A stretch of 64,000 nucleotides of DNA from Burkholderia puraquae (lineage in GTDB: Bacteria; Pseudomonadota; Gammaproteobacteria; Burkholderiales; Burkholderiaceae). The DNA is taken from the NCBI RefSeq assembly GCF_002099195.1, contig NZ_NBYX01000025.1:1-64000 (forward strand), read 5' to 3'. Each line of letters opens with the position of its first letter. Positions within the stretch are counted from its first letter, which is position 1. Shown here in pieces: positions 1 through 8,939 of this stretch. Position numbers and translations under genes: made by a program. The notes beneath the pieces are model-generated. The model worked only from the letters and a program-made list of their open reading frames with translations, searched no databases and had not been told where the DNA came from.

Positions 1-821
1 ATCCACGCCAACGGTTCACGCTCCGTCTTGAAGTTCGGCCCGACGAGAAACAGCACCACCATGTTCTCGTTGATCTGCGCGTCCTTCGGCGGAAAGCTCG
101 GCGCGTCCCAGTTCATCACCCAGGCGCTTTTGTCGGGGTTCGCTTGCAGGTAATCCAGCGCGCGGTTCAGCGACGTGAAGCCGGCGTTTGCGCCGCCCTG
201 GTTAACGTGGACGTCGGGCGGGGTATCACGACTCCAGAGATCTTTGGCTGACGGATTTCCAATCTCGTAGTTGTCGACGAATTCGCTTTGGAGGAATGTC
301 TTTGCCTCCACCGGATCGAGTCGCTGCGGGATGGCAAACTCGACACGCATGCCTGCCAACTCACGCCAGTCATCTTTATTCCTGGACTTGACCGTGTAGA
401 AATACTTGGCGTTCATCACATAGCGATCGCCGAACAACCCAAGCAGCTTACTGACGTATTTCTGATAGAAGCCTTTGAACGTTTCAGTTCCTTGATTGCC
501 ATAAGCTACCCCAGCAACTGACTGAAGTGTCGTGAACGACTTCGGATCTGTACGGACCATGTCATCGTTCTTGTTGGGTTTGGCAAGCCCCATTGTCCAG
601 AGAACCTGCCATTGCGTTGGATAGTCGCGCCGCTGCAACGGATTCAACCACTCCAGCCCGACAACTTGCGCGAGGAACGGCGGTGTACTTTCGCTCGCAT
701 TCAACGTGGCGGCATCTTTCTGCGTCACGGTAGCCGCCTGCCCAGGCGTCACCATCATGATGGTGAAAGCAACAAACGCCAGAAGCGTGCCCAGGAATGA
801 CTCTATAGACAATCGATTCAC
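1..821 (-). CDS. Hypothetical secreted or membrane-anchored protein (partial, C-terminus outside window)
   Basis: An open frame runs from a GTG at 821 off the left edge (about 273 residues visible). The start is chosen because a GGGAG lies about 5 nt upstream and a hydrophobic N-terminal segment (about residues 6-24, ending in TPGQA) follows at once, which fits a signal peptide or anchor. Later stretches include FLAQVVGLEWLNPLQRRDYP and WVMNWDAPSFPPKD. I do not recognise a fold with certainty. The sequence recalls the DUF2875/Tla3-like 'virulence factor' proteins that sit beside type VI secretion loci in Burkholderia, and that comparison is from memory only. Roughly the 5' two thirds (about 240-980) is clearly lower in GC than the rest, which suggests transfer or recombination. 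Confidence 0.7.
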   Translation of the reverse strand, partial: MNRLSIESFLGTLLAFVAFTIMMVTPGQAATVTQKDAATLNASESTPPFLAQVVGLEWLNPLQRRDYPTQWQVLWTMGLAKPNKNDDMVRTDPKSFTTLQSVAGVAYGNQGTETFKGFYQKYVSKLLGLFGDRYVMNAKYFYTVKSRNKDDWRELAGMRVEFAIPQRLDPVEAKTFLQSEFVDNYEIGNPSAKDLWSRDTPPDVHVNQGGANAGFTSLNRALDYLQANPDKSAWVMNWDAPSFPPKDAQINENMVVLFLVGPNFKTEREPLAW

Positions 822-1184
822 CCAATCTCCCGCACTCAATTCGTCACGAAATTCATGGCCAGCAATAACACATGATCCGCACATGATACCCATCGTGACA
901 ATCAATCTACGGAGCGAGATCGAGATCAGCCGGAATGTCCCTGCTCGGTCATTAGAAAAATCTCACTGACGCCAAACAAAGAATTCGAAAACGAGCATCA
1001 GAAAACACCGGTGCCCACACAATCAATGCAAGTTGTCGGACGCGTCGCAAGCAACGACAACCTGAATAAAACAAAGGGAGACGCGAACATCGCGTCGCCC
1101 TTTGTTTCGAAATGTGACGTCCAGGTACAGCAGCTGACGCTCGCGAGGCCGGTAGCCCCCTCTGCACGCAATCAACCGTTCCCC
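822..1184. other. Low-GC intergenic stretch without a supported gene
   Basis: No reading frame here has convincing coding character. The stretch lies upstream of the partial gene at the left edge and downstream of a decayed pyridoxal-phosphate enzyme gene. It holds a strong bidirectional hairpin at 1069-1107 and otherwise AT-richer sequence than the surrounding chromosome. The promoter of the leftmost gene should lie here, but I see no clear consensus. Confidence 0.5.
1069..1107. terminator. Strong bidirectional hairpin terminator
   Basis: A 10-bp outer stem (AAACAAAGGG pairing with CCCTTTGTTT) continues, after one mismatch, into a 6-bp GACGCG/CGCGTC stem with a 5-nt AACAT loop. T-rich ends exist on both strands, so it could stop transcription in either direction between the pseudogene and the leftmost gene. 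Confidence 0.7.
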
Positions 1185-2168
1185 AAGATCCGTCGACAGA
1201 AACGTCAATCCTGAATCGCAGATCACCGCGGCGATCGTCTTGCCGCGCAGCTGACCGGCCAGCAACTGCAGTGCCGCAGCCACGTTCGCCTAACGATAGA
1301 CCGCCGAAGATCCCTTCCTCCCGCGCGAGTTCGCGTGTGACCCACAGCGCTTCGTCACCCCGCGACTTGCAGACAGCCCGACATACACACCGGTCAGAAA
1401 CGGAAGATCACCGACCGAATTGCCGCCACCCTGGATCGGATGCTCGGGTCGCGTAACCGGTTGCCCGGCGAGCGGCGCCGCACCGACCGGCTCGACGACA
1501 CAACAACGAATCGCGGAATTCCGTTCCTTGAGCACCTTGATGACACCGGCAAAGGTGCCGGCCGATCCGGTGAAATCGACGCCCCCATCGATGCAGCCGT
1601 CGCTCGCCGCCCAGATTTCCGGCCCGGTCGTCCGGTAGAATTCGAGCCAGTTGCCATCGCGGTGAAACTGATCGGCGCGAAACACGCCGCGTTCGGCAAC
1701 GATGAGCTGCGCTTCGCGGTCGACGAGTTCTAGATCGCCGCCCGACACCTGTCCGGAAACAGAGTCCGGCAACTGATCGACCGGCACGACTTCCGCGCCC
1801 AACGCACGCATCATCCCGGCGCGCTCGTCGGAGTTGCCCTTCGACTTCACCGCGACGAACGGATAGCCCGTCACGCCACTGATGATCGCGAGGCCGGTGC
1901 CCATGTTGCCCGACCTCAGCGCGACCACGGTCTGCACGGTCTGCAGTGCGCCGCTACGTTCGGCTTCATCGATGATGCCGTGCGCCGCACGATCCTTTTT
2001 CGAGAATCCGGGATTCAGGTAATCGTGCTTCGCGAGAATGGTGTCTTAGAGGCCGTGCGCTTTCGTCAGCCGGTCGAGACGAACGAGGGGCGTCGCACCG
2101 ATGGCGGCGGCGGAGGAATCGAACACTTCGCTGATGATGGCTTCCTGGTTCGGGCGGGCATTGATCGT
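1185..2168 (-). pseudogene. Decayed PLP-dependent cysteine synthase-like gene
   Basis: Read on the minus strand, this is the remnant of a cysteine synthase/O-acetylserine sulfhydrylase family enzyme. The best-preserved part (about 1400-1937) has the family-like stretches SGNMGTGLAIISGVTGYPFV and GSAGTFAGVIKVLKERN. Upstream, the same frame reads ATPLVRLDRLTKAHGL and then hits an in-frame TAA at 2046-2048, before NPGFSKKDRAA, which contains the expected PLP lysine region. No good start codon remains near 2168. Near 1365 the frame shifts to GDEALWVTRELAREEGIFGG, and near 1285 it shifts again to NVAAALQLLAGQLRGKTIAA. One stop and two frameshifts mean no functional full-length product. Confidence 0.8.
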
Positions 2169-2330
2169 GAGCGATCTACTGTCGCCAGTGCGCCGAAGCG
2201 GAGCTTGCATGTTCTTGCTACGGAGATTCGCTCGGCGGATCGATCGATGCCGAAACGATAGACCGGGCTACATGTCGCCGCACGGAACAAGCGACAACCC
2301 GCGAGCCGGGAAAGTGAACGCCGAAATGAC

Positions 2331-2363
2331 AAAGGGCCGGGAGACAAAATCTCCCGGCCCTTC
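2331..2363 (-). terminator. Rho-independent terminator after tRNA-Thr
   Basis: On the minus strand a long GC-rich stem (AAGGGCCGGGAGA pairing with TCTCCCGGCCCTT, loop TTTTG) lies about 10 nt downstream of the tRNA 3' end and is followed by TTGTC. It probably ends the petABC-sspA-sspB-tRNA transcription unit. Confidence 0.8.
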
Positions 2364-2371
2364 GTTCAATA

Positions 2372-2447
<76 letters not shown>

Positions 2448-2465
2448 GTAGCGCGAGATTCTACC

Positions 2466-2993
2466 TCATTTCACGATCTTGAGGCGAGGTCTGCTGCCAC
2501 CTTTTGAACCGTCGCCATCGCCGTCGGTTTTCGGCGGTTCGTCGGCGCCTTCGGAAGGCTCCTCGTTCGCGCCGCTGTCGGCAACCGGCGTCAACGCAGC
2601 CGGCGACTCGTCGCGCTGCGCATCATCGGCCTGCACTGCATCCTCGTCGAACGCACCCGAATCCGCGCCTTCACCCGCAACCGCATCGACCTGGAACGCC
2701 ATGCCCTGCCCGTTCTCGCGCGCATAGATCGCGAGCACGTTGGCCACCGGAATCTCGATCTTGTGCGCCTTCCCGGAGAACCGGGCCGTGAACTCGATCC
2801 ACTCGTTGCCCATCTGCAACTGGCTCGTCGCCTCGAAGCTGATGTTGAGCACGATCTCGCCGTCACGCACGAACTGACGCGGCACGCGCGTCGAGTTGTC
2901 GACCCTCACCGCGATATGCGGCGTGTAACCGTTATCGGTGCACCACTCGTACAGCGCGCGCAGCAGATAAGGCTTCGTTGAAATCTCTTGCAT
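2466..2993 (-). CDS. sspB: ClpXP protease specificity-enhancing factor SspB
   Basis: SspB is a cytoplasmic adaptor that binds ssrA-tagged proteins from stalled ribosomes and hands them to ClpXP. The 175-residue product begins QEISTKPYLLRALYEWCTDN and continues through a conserved substrate-binding beta domain (about residues 1-112). A long acidic, disordered linker follows, and the protein ends in RPRLKIVK, which matches the C-terminal ClpX-binding module of the family. The ATG at 2993 is preferred over the in-frame GTG at 2996 because GAGG is 6 nt upstream. It follows sspA on the same strand, the usual pairing. Confidence 0.93.
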   Translation of the reverse strand: MQEISTKPYLLRALYEWCTDNGYTPHIAVRVDNSTRVPRQFVRDGEIVLNISFEATSQLQMGNEWIEFTARFSGKAHKIEIPVANVLAIYARENGQGMAFQVDAVAGEGADSGAFDEDAVQADDAQRDESPAALTPVADSGANEEPSEGADEPPKTDGDGDGSKGGSRPRLKIVK

Positions 2994-3064
2994 CACAATC
3001 CTCGAACCCGGAGCGGGGGCGCGGCACGCCGCGCCGCCCTCTCCGTCATGCCCTCATTGCATCA

Positions 3065-3676
3065 TCAACGACGCATGACCTTTTCGGACGGCGTCAGTGC
3101 TTCGATATAGGCCGGACGGCTGAAGATCCGCTCGGCGTACTTCATCAGCGGCGCCGCGTTCTTCGACAGCTCGATGCCGTAGTGATCCAGACGCCACAGC
3201 AGCGGCGCGATCGCCACGTCGAGCATCGAGAATTCCTCGCCGAGCATGTACTTGTTCTTCACGAAGATCGGCGCGAGCTGCGTCAGGCGATCGCGAATCG
3301 CGAGGCGTGCCTTCTCGTGATTCTTCTCCGCTGCCTTGCCCTTCTCGTTCTCGAGCGTGCTGACGTGGACGAACAGCTCCTTCTCGAAGTTGAGCAGGAA
3401 CAGGCGTGCACGTGCGCGCTGGACGGGGTCGGCCGGCATCAGTTGCGGATGCGGGAAGCGCTCGTCGATGTACTCGTTGATGATGTTCGATTCGTACAGG
3501 ATCAGGTCGCGCTCGACCAGGATCGGCACCTGACCGTACGGGTTCATCACCGAAATGTCTTCCGGCTTGTTGAACAGATCGACGTCACGGATTTCGAAGT
3601 CCATGCCCTTCTCGAACAGCACCAGCCGGCAACGCTGGGAGAACGGGCAAGTTGTGCCGGAATACAGAACCATCAT
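3065..3676 (-). CDS. sspA: Stringent starvation protein A (GST-fold RNA polymerase-associated factor)
   Basis: SspA is a glutathione S-transferase-like protein that binds RNA polymerase and affects stationary-phase and virulence gene expression in other proteobacteria. The 203-residue product has an N-terminal thioredoxin-like domain (about 1-80, with TTCPFSQRCRLVLFEKGM and the NPYGQVPILVERD turn) and an alpha-helical C-terminal domain. Family members generally do not act as glutathione transferases. It lies between petC and sspB on the same strand, the arrangement known from other betaproteobacteria. Confidence 0.93.
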   Translation of the reverse strand: MMVLYSGTTCPFSQRCRLVLFEKGMDFEIRDVDLFNKPEDISVMNPYGQVPILVERDLILYESNIINEYIDERFPHPQLMPADPVQRARARLFLLNFEKELFVHVSTLENEKGKAAEKNHEKARLAIRDRLTQLAPIFVKNKYMLGEEFSMLDVAIAPLLWRLDHYGIELSKNAAPLMKYAERIFSRPAYIEALTPSEKVMRR

Positions 3677-3768
3677 GTTTGCGTTTCCTCAAAAAAGCCG
3701 AGGGCCGGCACGCGGCGTCCCCCTTCCTGGGTTCCACCTTGCGCCGGCCCCACGCCGGTCAGGCGTGA

Positions 3769-4527
3769 TTACTTGATATCTTTCCAGTATGCGGCATTCA
3801 GCCGCCAGGCCAGGAAAGTCAGGACACCGAGAAAGATCAGCACCCATACGCCGAGGCGTTTGCGGGTCTGCTGAGCCGGCTCGGACATCCAGGTCATGTA
3901 CGCCACCAGGTCGGCAACCGCAGCATCATAATCCACCGCGGACAGTGTCCCCGGCGTGACCTGCTGGAAGCCGACGAGCGTATGGACCTTCTCGCCCGTC
4001 TCCTCGTCCGTCTTGTCTTCGAATTTGGCGGTGCGCTGCCCCTGCAGCTGCCACAGGACATGGGGCATCCCGACGTTCTCGAACACCGCGTTGTTCCAGC
4101 CGCTCGGCCGCGTATCGTCGCGGTAGAAGCTCCGCAGATATGTATACAGCCAGTCGCGGCCGCGCGCACGCTCCTCGACCGACAGGTCGGGCGGCGAGGT
4201 GCCGAGCCAGTTCTTCGCGTCTTCGGGCCGCATCGCGACGGACATCGTGTTCCCGACCTTGTCGGTCGTGAACAGGAGATTCGTTTCGATCTCCTTCTGG
4301 GATATGCCCAGATCCGTCAGACGGTTGTAGCGCATCAGGTTCGCGCTGTGGCAGTTCAGGCAATAGTTTACAAACAATTGCGCGCCGTGCTGAAGCGAAA
4401 CGAGATTTTCCGTGTTATCGGGCGCCCGGTCGAGCGGAAAATTACCTTCCGCCCGAACCGCCGGCGCCACCAGCAGCGCACACGCGGTCGCCCCGATCAG
4501 CGCGAGTGTCGAAAGCAGTTTCTTCAT
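3769..4527 (-). CDS. petC: Ubiquinol-cytochrome c reductase, cytochrome c1
   Basis: This is the c-type haem subunit of the cytochrome bc1 complex, passing electrons from the Rieske protein to periplasmic cytochrome c. The 252-residue product has a signal peptide ending near APAVRA, a CLNCH haem-binding motif at residues 56-60, a methionine-containing region (SVAMRPEDAKNWLG) and a single C-terminal membrane anchor (about 222-246). The length is normal for the short betaproteobacterial form. It lies 21 nt after petB and is the last of petABC. Confidence 0.95.
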   Translation of the reverse strand: MKKLLSTLALIGATACALLVAPAVRAEGNFPLDRAPDNTENLVSLQHGAQLFVNYCLNCHSANLMRYNRLTDLGISQKEIETNLLFTTDKVGNTMSVAMRPEDAKNWLGTSPPDLSVEERARGRDWLYTYLRSFYRDDTRPSGWNNAVFENVGMPHVLWQLQGQRTAKFEDKTDEETGEKVHTLVGFQQVTPGTLSAVDYDAAVADLVAYMTWMSEPAQQTRKRLGVWVLIFLGVLTFLAWRLNAAYWKDIK

Positions 4528-4548
4528 GTCGTTCTCTCCTCGCTCACG

Positions 4549-5928
4549 TTAATGGGGCTTGAAGCGCACCCGCTCCGGCGGCTGCTTGAACGTGCCAAGC
4601 GGCGTCCAGACGGGCATGCCGAGGAAGAACGCGAAGTAGATCAGCGCGCAGCCCTGCGCAATCAGCGTCGCAACAGGCGACGGCGGCCGCGTGCCGAGGA
4701 ACGCCAGGGTCAGGAACGCCAAGACGAAGATCCCGAGGAACACCTTGTGGAACAGCGGCCGGTAGCGGATCGACTTCACCGGGCTGCGGTCGAGCCACGG
4801 CAGGAAGAACAGCGTAATCACCGCCGAGCCCATCACGACGACGCCCCAGAACTTCGACTCCGTCAGGTACATGAACACGACGATCGCCGCGGCCAGCACC
4901 GGCAGGCCGATCTTCCACTTGCCGCGCGCACGGACCAGCGCGAGCACGCCAAGCAGCACGATCACGATCATCAACACGATCTTGAACGGGTCGGTGGTCG
5001 CGCGCAGCATCGCGTAGAACGCGGTGAAGTACCAGACCGGCGCGATCTCGGGCGGGGTCTGCAGCGGGTTCGCCGGGACGAAGTTGTTCGCCTCGAGGAA
5101 GTAGCCGCCCATCTCCGGCGAGAAGAACACGATCAGCGCGAACACCATCAGGAACCCGCACACGCCGAGGAAATCGTGCACCGAGTAGTACGGGTGGAAC
5201 GGGATGCCGTCGAGCGGAATGCCGTTCTCGTCCTTCTTCGCCTTGATCTCGATGCCGTCCGGGTTGTTCGACCCCACTTCGTGCAGCGCGACGAGGTGCG
5301 CGATCACGAGGCCGACCAGCACGAGCGGAATCGCGATCACGTGGAAGGCGAAGAAGCGGTTCAGCGTGACGTCCGACACGACATAGTCGCCGCGAATCCA
5401 CAGCGACAGGTCGGGGCCGACGAACGGGATCGCCGAGAACAGGTTCACGATCACCTGCGCGCCCCAGAACGACATCTGGCCCCACGGCAGCAGGTAGCCG
5501 AAGAACGCCTCGGCCATCAGGCACAGGAAGATCGCGCAGCCGAAGATCCACACGAGTTCGCGCGGCTTGCGGTACGACCCGTAGAGCAGCCCGCGGAACA
5601 TGTGCAGGTAGACGACCACGAAGAACATCGACGCGCCCGTCGAGTGCATGTAGCGGATCAGCCAGCCCCACGGCACCTCGCGCATGATGTACTCGACCGA
5701 CGCGAACGCGAGCGTCGAATCGGGCTTGTAGTTCATCGTCAGGAAGATGCCCGTGACGATCTGGTTGACGAGCACCAGCAGCGCGAGGGAGCCGAAGAAG
5801 TACCAGAAGTTGAAGTTCTTCGGCGCGTAGTACTCGGAAACGTGCTTCTTCCAGGTGGACGTGAGCGGGAAGCGCTGATCGATCCAGCCGGTGAGACCTG
5901 TCGTGGAGACTTCCTTGTTGTCGGCCAT
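4549..5928 (-). CDS. petB: Ubiquinol-cytochrome c reductase, cytochrome b
   Basis: Cytochrome b is the quinol-oxidising membrane core of bc1. The 459-residue product starts ADNKEVSTTGLTGWIDQRFP and contains the expected multi-helix haem-binding core (for example LIRYMHSTGASMFFVVVYLH and NRFFAFHVIAIPLVLVGL) followed by a C-terminal extension of further helices. The quinol-site PEWY-type motif appears as PVWYF. The ATG at 5928 overlaps the petA stop by one base (TGATG), so translation is probably coupled. The open frame extends upstream, but that part is a shadow of petA. Confidence 0.96.
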   Translation of the reverse strand: MADNKEVSTTGLTGWIDQRFPLTSTWKKHVSEYYAPKNFNFWYFFGSLALLVLVNQIVTGIFLTMNYKPDSTLAFASVEYIMREVPWGWLIRYMHSTGASMFFVVVYLHMFRGLLYGSYRKPRELVWIFGCAIFLCLMAEAFFGYLLPWGQMSFWGAQVIVNLFSAIPFVGPDLSLWIRGDYVVSDVTLNRFFAFHVIAIPLVLVGLVIAHLVALHEVGSNNPDGIEIKAKKDENGIPLDGIPFHPYYSVHDFLGVCGFLMVFALIVFFSPEMGGYFLEANNFVPANPLQTPPEIAPVWYFTAFYAMLRATTDPFKIVLMIVIVLLGVLALVRARGKWKIGLPVLAAAIVVFMYLTESKFWGVVVMGSAVITLFFLPWLDRSPVKSIRYRPLFHKVFLGIFVLAFLTLAFLGTRPPSPVATLIAQGCALIYFAFFLGMPVWTPLGTFKQPPERVRFKPH

Positions 5929-6548
5929 CACGCTTCTCCTTTCTCGTCCTTGCCGATCACGAGGGTCGTTGCCGACGTGAACATGTAGGGCGGGATGTCG
6001 AGATTCTGAGGCGCCGGTTTGTTCTTGAACACACGGCCGGCGAGGTCGTAGGTCGAACCATGGCACGGGCAGAGGAAACCGCCCGGCCAGTCGTCCGGCA
6101 GGTTCGGCTGCGGACCCGGCGTGAAGCGTTGGCTTGGCGTGCAGCCGAGGTGCGTACAGACGGCCATCACGACGAGAATGTTCTTGCGATCGGCCCGCGC
6201 ACGATATTCGTTCGCGCAATATGCGGGCAACGGCATCGTATAGGGCTTTTCGGTGGTCGGATCGGCCACTTCCTTGTCGGCCTTGACCACATCGGCCAGC
6301 ATCGCGTCGGTACGGTTCAGGATCCACACCGGCTTGCCGCGCCACGGCACGGTGACCATCTCACCGGGCTTCAGGCCGCTGATGTCGACTTCGACCGGTG
6401 CACCGGCCGCTTTCGCTTTCGCCGACGGCGCAAGCGACGCCGCGAAAGGTATGACGGTGGCTACGCCTCCTACGCCACCTGCTACGGATGTCGCAATCAG
6501 CCAGGTACGGCGGCCGCTGTCGACGCGTTTCTCTTCCTTGTCTCGCAT
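5928..6548 (-). CDS. petA: Ubiquinol-cytochrome c reductase, Rieske iron-sulfur subunit
   Basis: This is the [2Fe-2S] subunit of bc1. From the ATG at 6548 the product is 206 residues and starts RDKEEKRVDSGRRTWLIATS. The twin arginine (SGRRTWL) followed by a hydrophobic helix is the Tat-type anchor typical of Rieske proteins. The cluster ligands are in CTHLGC and CPCHGS. An in-frame ATG at 6626 would add 26 residues. I prefer 6548 because the family usually begins just before the Tat motif, though neither start has a strong ribosome-binding site. It is the first gene of petABC. Confidence 0.93.
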   Translation of the reverse strand: MRDKEEKRVDSGRRTWLIATSVAGGVGGVATVIPFAASLAPSAKAKAAGAPVEVDISGLKPGEMVTVPWRGKPVWILNRTDAMLADVVKADKEVADPTTEKPYTMPLPAYCANEYRARADRKNILVVMAVCTHLGCTPSQRFTPGPQPNLPDDWPGGFLCPCHGSTYDLAGRVFKNKPAPQNLDIPPYMFTSATTLVIGKDEKGEA

Positions 6549-6766
6549 CACACGCCCCACTTCTGAGTTGGATTTTCCGTCACGACTTTCCATTCCGCCG
6601 CTAGTTTGCTCGAATGGAGTCGTCATTTACAAGGCCCGGAGATGAAAATCCCTTCGAAGTGATTGATAGTTAAGGGTTTTCCCCCACTATCGGAGCGATT
6701 AAATCATTTCACTTTTAAGCGTTTGCTACATTGATAAATTTCGATGCGATGCCGCAAATCCGGCAT

Positions 6767-7513
6767 TCAGACCGGGTTATGGATATCGATAAAAAGGTGT
6801 TCGATATCGAATTCTTCGGACAAGTGGGCGCCAAGTGCCTGAATTCCGTAACGTTCGGTCGCATGGTGCCCTGCCGCAACGAACGCGACGCCGCTCTCGG
6901 CGGCCGTGTGCGTCACGTATTCGGACACCTCGCCGGTCAGGAACACGTCCGCGCCGGCGTCGATCGCCGCGTCGAAATAGCTCTGCGCGGCGCCCGTGCA
7001 CCACGCGATGCGGCGCAGCTGCATGTCCGAATCGCCGAGCACGAGCGGCGTGCGGCCGAGCGTGCGCTCGACCTTCGCCACGAAGTGCTCGAGCGTGACG
7101 GGCATCGGCAGCGTCGCCATCCAGCCGAGGTCGCCTTCGCCGAAACGCTGCTCGCCGATCAGCCCGAGCCGCTCGCCGAGCTGCGCGTTGTTGCCGAACT
7201 CGGGATGCGCGTCGAGCGGCAGGTGGAACGCGAACAGGTTCAGGTCGTTCGCGAGCAGCAGCTTCAGACGCTGGTACTTGCGGCCCGTGATCTGTGGCGG
7301 CTCGTTGCGCCAGAAATAGCCGTGATGGACGAGCACGGCATCCGCCCCCCATTCGAGCGCGGCTTCGAGAAACGCGACCGACGCCGTCACGCCGGTGGCG
7401 ATCTTCACGATCTTGCGGCGCCCCTCGACCTGGAGGCCGTTCGGGCAATAGTCCTTGAAGCGCGCGGTTTCAAGGGTATTGTTCAAGTACAATTCAAGTT
7501 CGATCCGATCCAT
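6767..7513 (-). CDS. Nif3-like dinuclear metal center protein
   Basis: This is a 248-residue member of the Nif3/YbgI family, hexameric proteins that bind two metal ions and whose biological function is still unsettled. Family features seen are NGLQVEG near the N-terminus, [31 protein letters not shown] and [12 protein letters not shown], which supply the histidine and glutamate metal ligands. The ATG at 7513 is preceded by AGAGG at 5 nt. It diverges from the HtrA-type protease gene, with only 21 bp between the two start codons. Confidence 0.9.
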   Translation of the reverse strand: MDRIELELYLNNTLETARFKDYCPNGLQVEGRRKIVKIATGVTASVAFLEAALEWGADAVLVHHGYFWRNEPPQITGRKYQRLKLLLANDLNLFAFHLPLDAHPEFGNNAQLGERLGLIGEQRFGEGDLGWMATLPMPVTLEHFVAKVERTLGRTPLVLGDSDMQLRRIAWCTGAAQSYFDAAIDAGADVFLTGEVSEYVTHTAAESGVAFVAAGHHATERYGIQALGAHLSEEFDIEHLFIDIHNPV

Positions 7514-7534
7514 ATAAACCTCTAATCCATTCAG

Positions 7535-8740
7535 ATGCTTAGACGCTTCTGGCTGTTCTTCGCGCAGGCGGTTACCGTACTGCTCGCGCTGATGTTCATC
7601 GTCGTGACGCTCAAGCCGCAATGGCTGCAACGGCAAGGACAGCTCGGCAAGCAGCTCGCCACGCCGATCGTTGCACTGCGGGAAGTCGCGCCGGGCATCG
7701 GCGGCGCGCCGGCGACCACGTCGTACGCCGAAGCCGCGCAGAAGGCGATGCCGGCCGTCGTCAACGTGTTCTCCAGCAAGGACGGCTCGCTGCCGCCCGA
7801 CCCGCGCGCGAAAGATCCGCTGTTCCGCTACTTCTTCGGCGACCGCAACGCCCGCAAGCAGCAGGACGAACCGGCCGCCAACCTTGGCTCGGGCGTTATC
7901 GTGAGCCCTGAAGGTTACATTCTAACGAACCAGCACGTCGTGGACGGCGCCGACCAGATCGAAGTCGCGCTCGCCGACGGCCGCACGGCCACCGCGAAAG
8001 TAATCGGCAGCGATCCCGAAACCGATCTCGCCGTGCTGAAGATCAACATGACGAACCTGCCGACGATCACGCTCGGCCGCTCCGACCAGTCGCGGGTCGG
8101 CGACGTCGTGCTCGCGATCGGCAACCCGTTCGGCGTCGGCCAGACCGTCACGATGGGGATCATCAGCGCGCTCGGCCGCAACCACCTCGGCATCAACACG
8201 TTCGAGAACTTCATCCAGACCGACGCACCGATCAACCCCGGCAACTCGGGCGGCGCGCTGGTCGACGTGAACGGCAACCTGCTCGGCATCAATACGGCGA
8301 TCTACTCGCGCTCGGGTGGCTCGCTCGGTATCGGCTTCGCGATTCCCGTGTCGACCGCGCGCACGGTGCTCGAAAGCATCATCACGACGGGCTCGGTCAC
8401 GCGCGGCTGGATCGGCGTCGAGCCGCAGGACGTCACGCCGGAGATCGCCGAGTCGTTCGGGCTGTCGCAGAAATCGGGGGCGATCGTCGCCGGCGTGCTG
8501 CAGGGCGGCCCGGCCGACAAGGCCGGCATCAAGCCGGGCGACATCCTCGTCTCGGTCAACGGCGACGAGATCACCGACACGACGAAGCTGCTGAACACCG
8601 TCGCGCAGATCAAGCCGGGCACGCCGACCAAGGTGCACGTCGTGCGCAAGGGCAAGGAGTTCGACATGAACGTCGTGATCGGCAAGCGCCCGCCGCCGCC
8701 GAAGCAGACGCTCGACGAACAGGACAGCGATACCGAATGA
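7535..8740 (+). CDS. Membrane-anchored HtrA/DegS-AlgW type serine protease
   Basis: This is a trypsin-like periplasmic quality-control protease of 401 residues. An N-terminal membrane anchor (about 5-25) is followed by a protease domain with a visible catalytic triad: His134 in TNQHVVDG, Asp164 in ETDLAVL and Ser238 in [10 protein letters not shown] single C-terminal PDZ domain (about 290-385) follows. One PDZ domain plus an uncleaved anchor resembles DegS/AlgW, which sense envelope stress and start cleavage of an anti-sigma factor, more than two-PDZ DegP. The exact role is inferred. No good ribosome-binding site is visible before the ATG, where the Nif3-like gene begins on the other strand. 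Confidence 0.92.
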   Translation: MLRRFWLFFAQAVTVLLALMFIVVTLKPQWLQRQGQLGKQLATPIVALREVAPGIGGAPATTSYAEAAQKAMPAVVNVFSSKDGSLPPDPRAKDPLFRYFFGDRNARKQQDEPAANLGSGVIVSPEGYILTNQHVVDGADQIEVALADGRTATAKVIGSDPETDLAVLKINMTNLPTITLGRSDQSRVGDVVLAIGNPFGVGQTVTMGIISALGRNHLGINTFENFIQTDAPINPGNSGGALVDVNGNLLGINTAIYSRSGGSLGIGFAIPVSTARTVLESIITTGSVTRGWIGVEPQDVTPEIAESFGLSQKSGAIVAGVLQGGPADKAGIKPGDILVSVNGDEITDTTKLLNTVAQIKPGTPTKVHVVRKGKEFDMNVVIGKRPPPPKQTLDEQDSDTE

Positions 8741-8784
8741 CGTCCGGCGGCGCCCCGCCGCATGCCGAATACCGTCGGGAACGA

Positions 8785-8816
8785 AAAAGGGCAGCCGGTT
8801 GGCTGCCCTTTTGCTA
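8785..8816. terminator. Bidirectional terminator between the HtrA gene and tatC
   Basis: A 12-bp stem (AAAAGGGCAGCC pairing with GGCTGCCCTTTT, loop GGTT) has a T run after the stem on both strands. It lies between two converging genes and can end transcription of both. Confidence 0.85.
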
Positions 8817-8939
8817 TGCATCGAAGCCCTTCGTTGCCGGGAAGGCGGCTCACCACCCGCTTTCCGACCGGCTACGCCACCGCGCCGCTCAGATCCGGCC
8901 GGAGCGCCGGCCGCCGCGCACCGCCCCGGCGCGCTGCCG

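Noticed and set aside
3982-5988. A plus-strand open frame of about 668 codons
   Set aside because: It is antisense to petB and petC and very rich in Arg, Glu and His; no family features are visible.
4549-6345. Extended cytochrome b start upstream of 5928
   Set aside because: The upstream part is an alternate frame of petA. The ATG at 5928 gives the family N-terminus and overlaps the petA stop.
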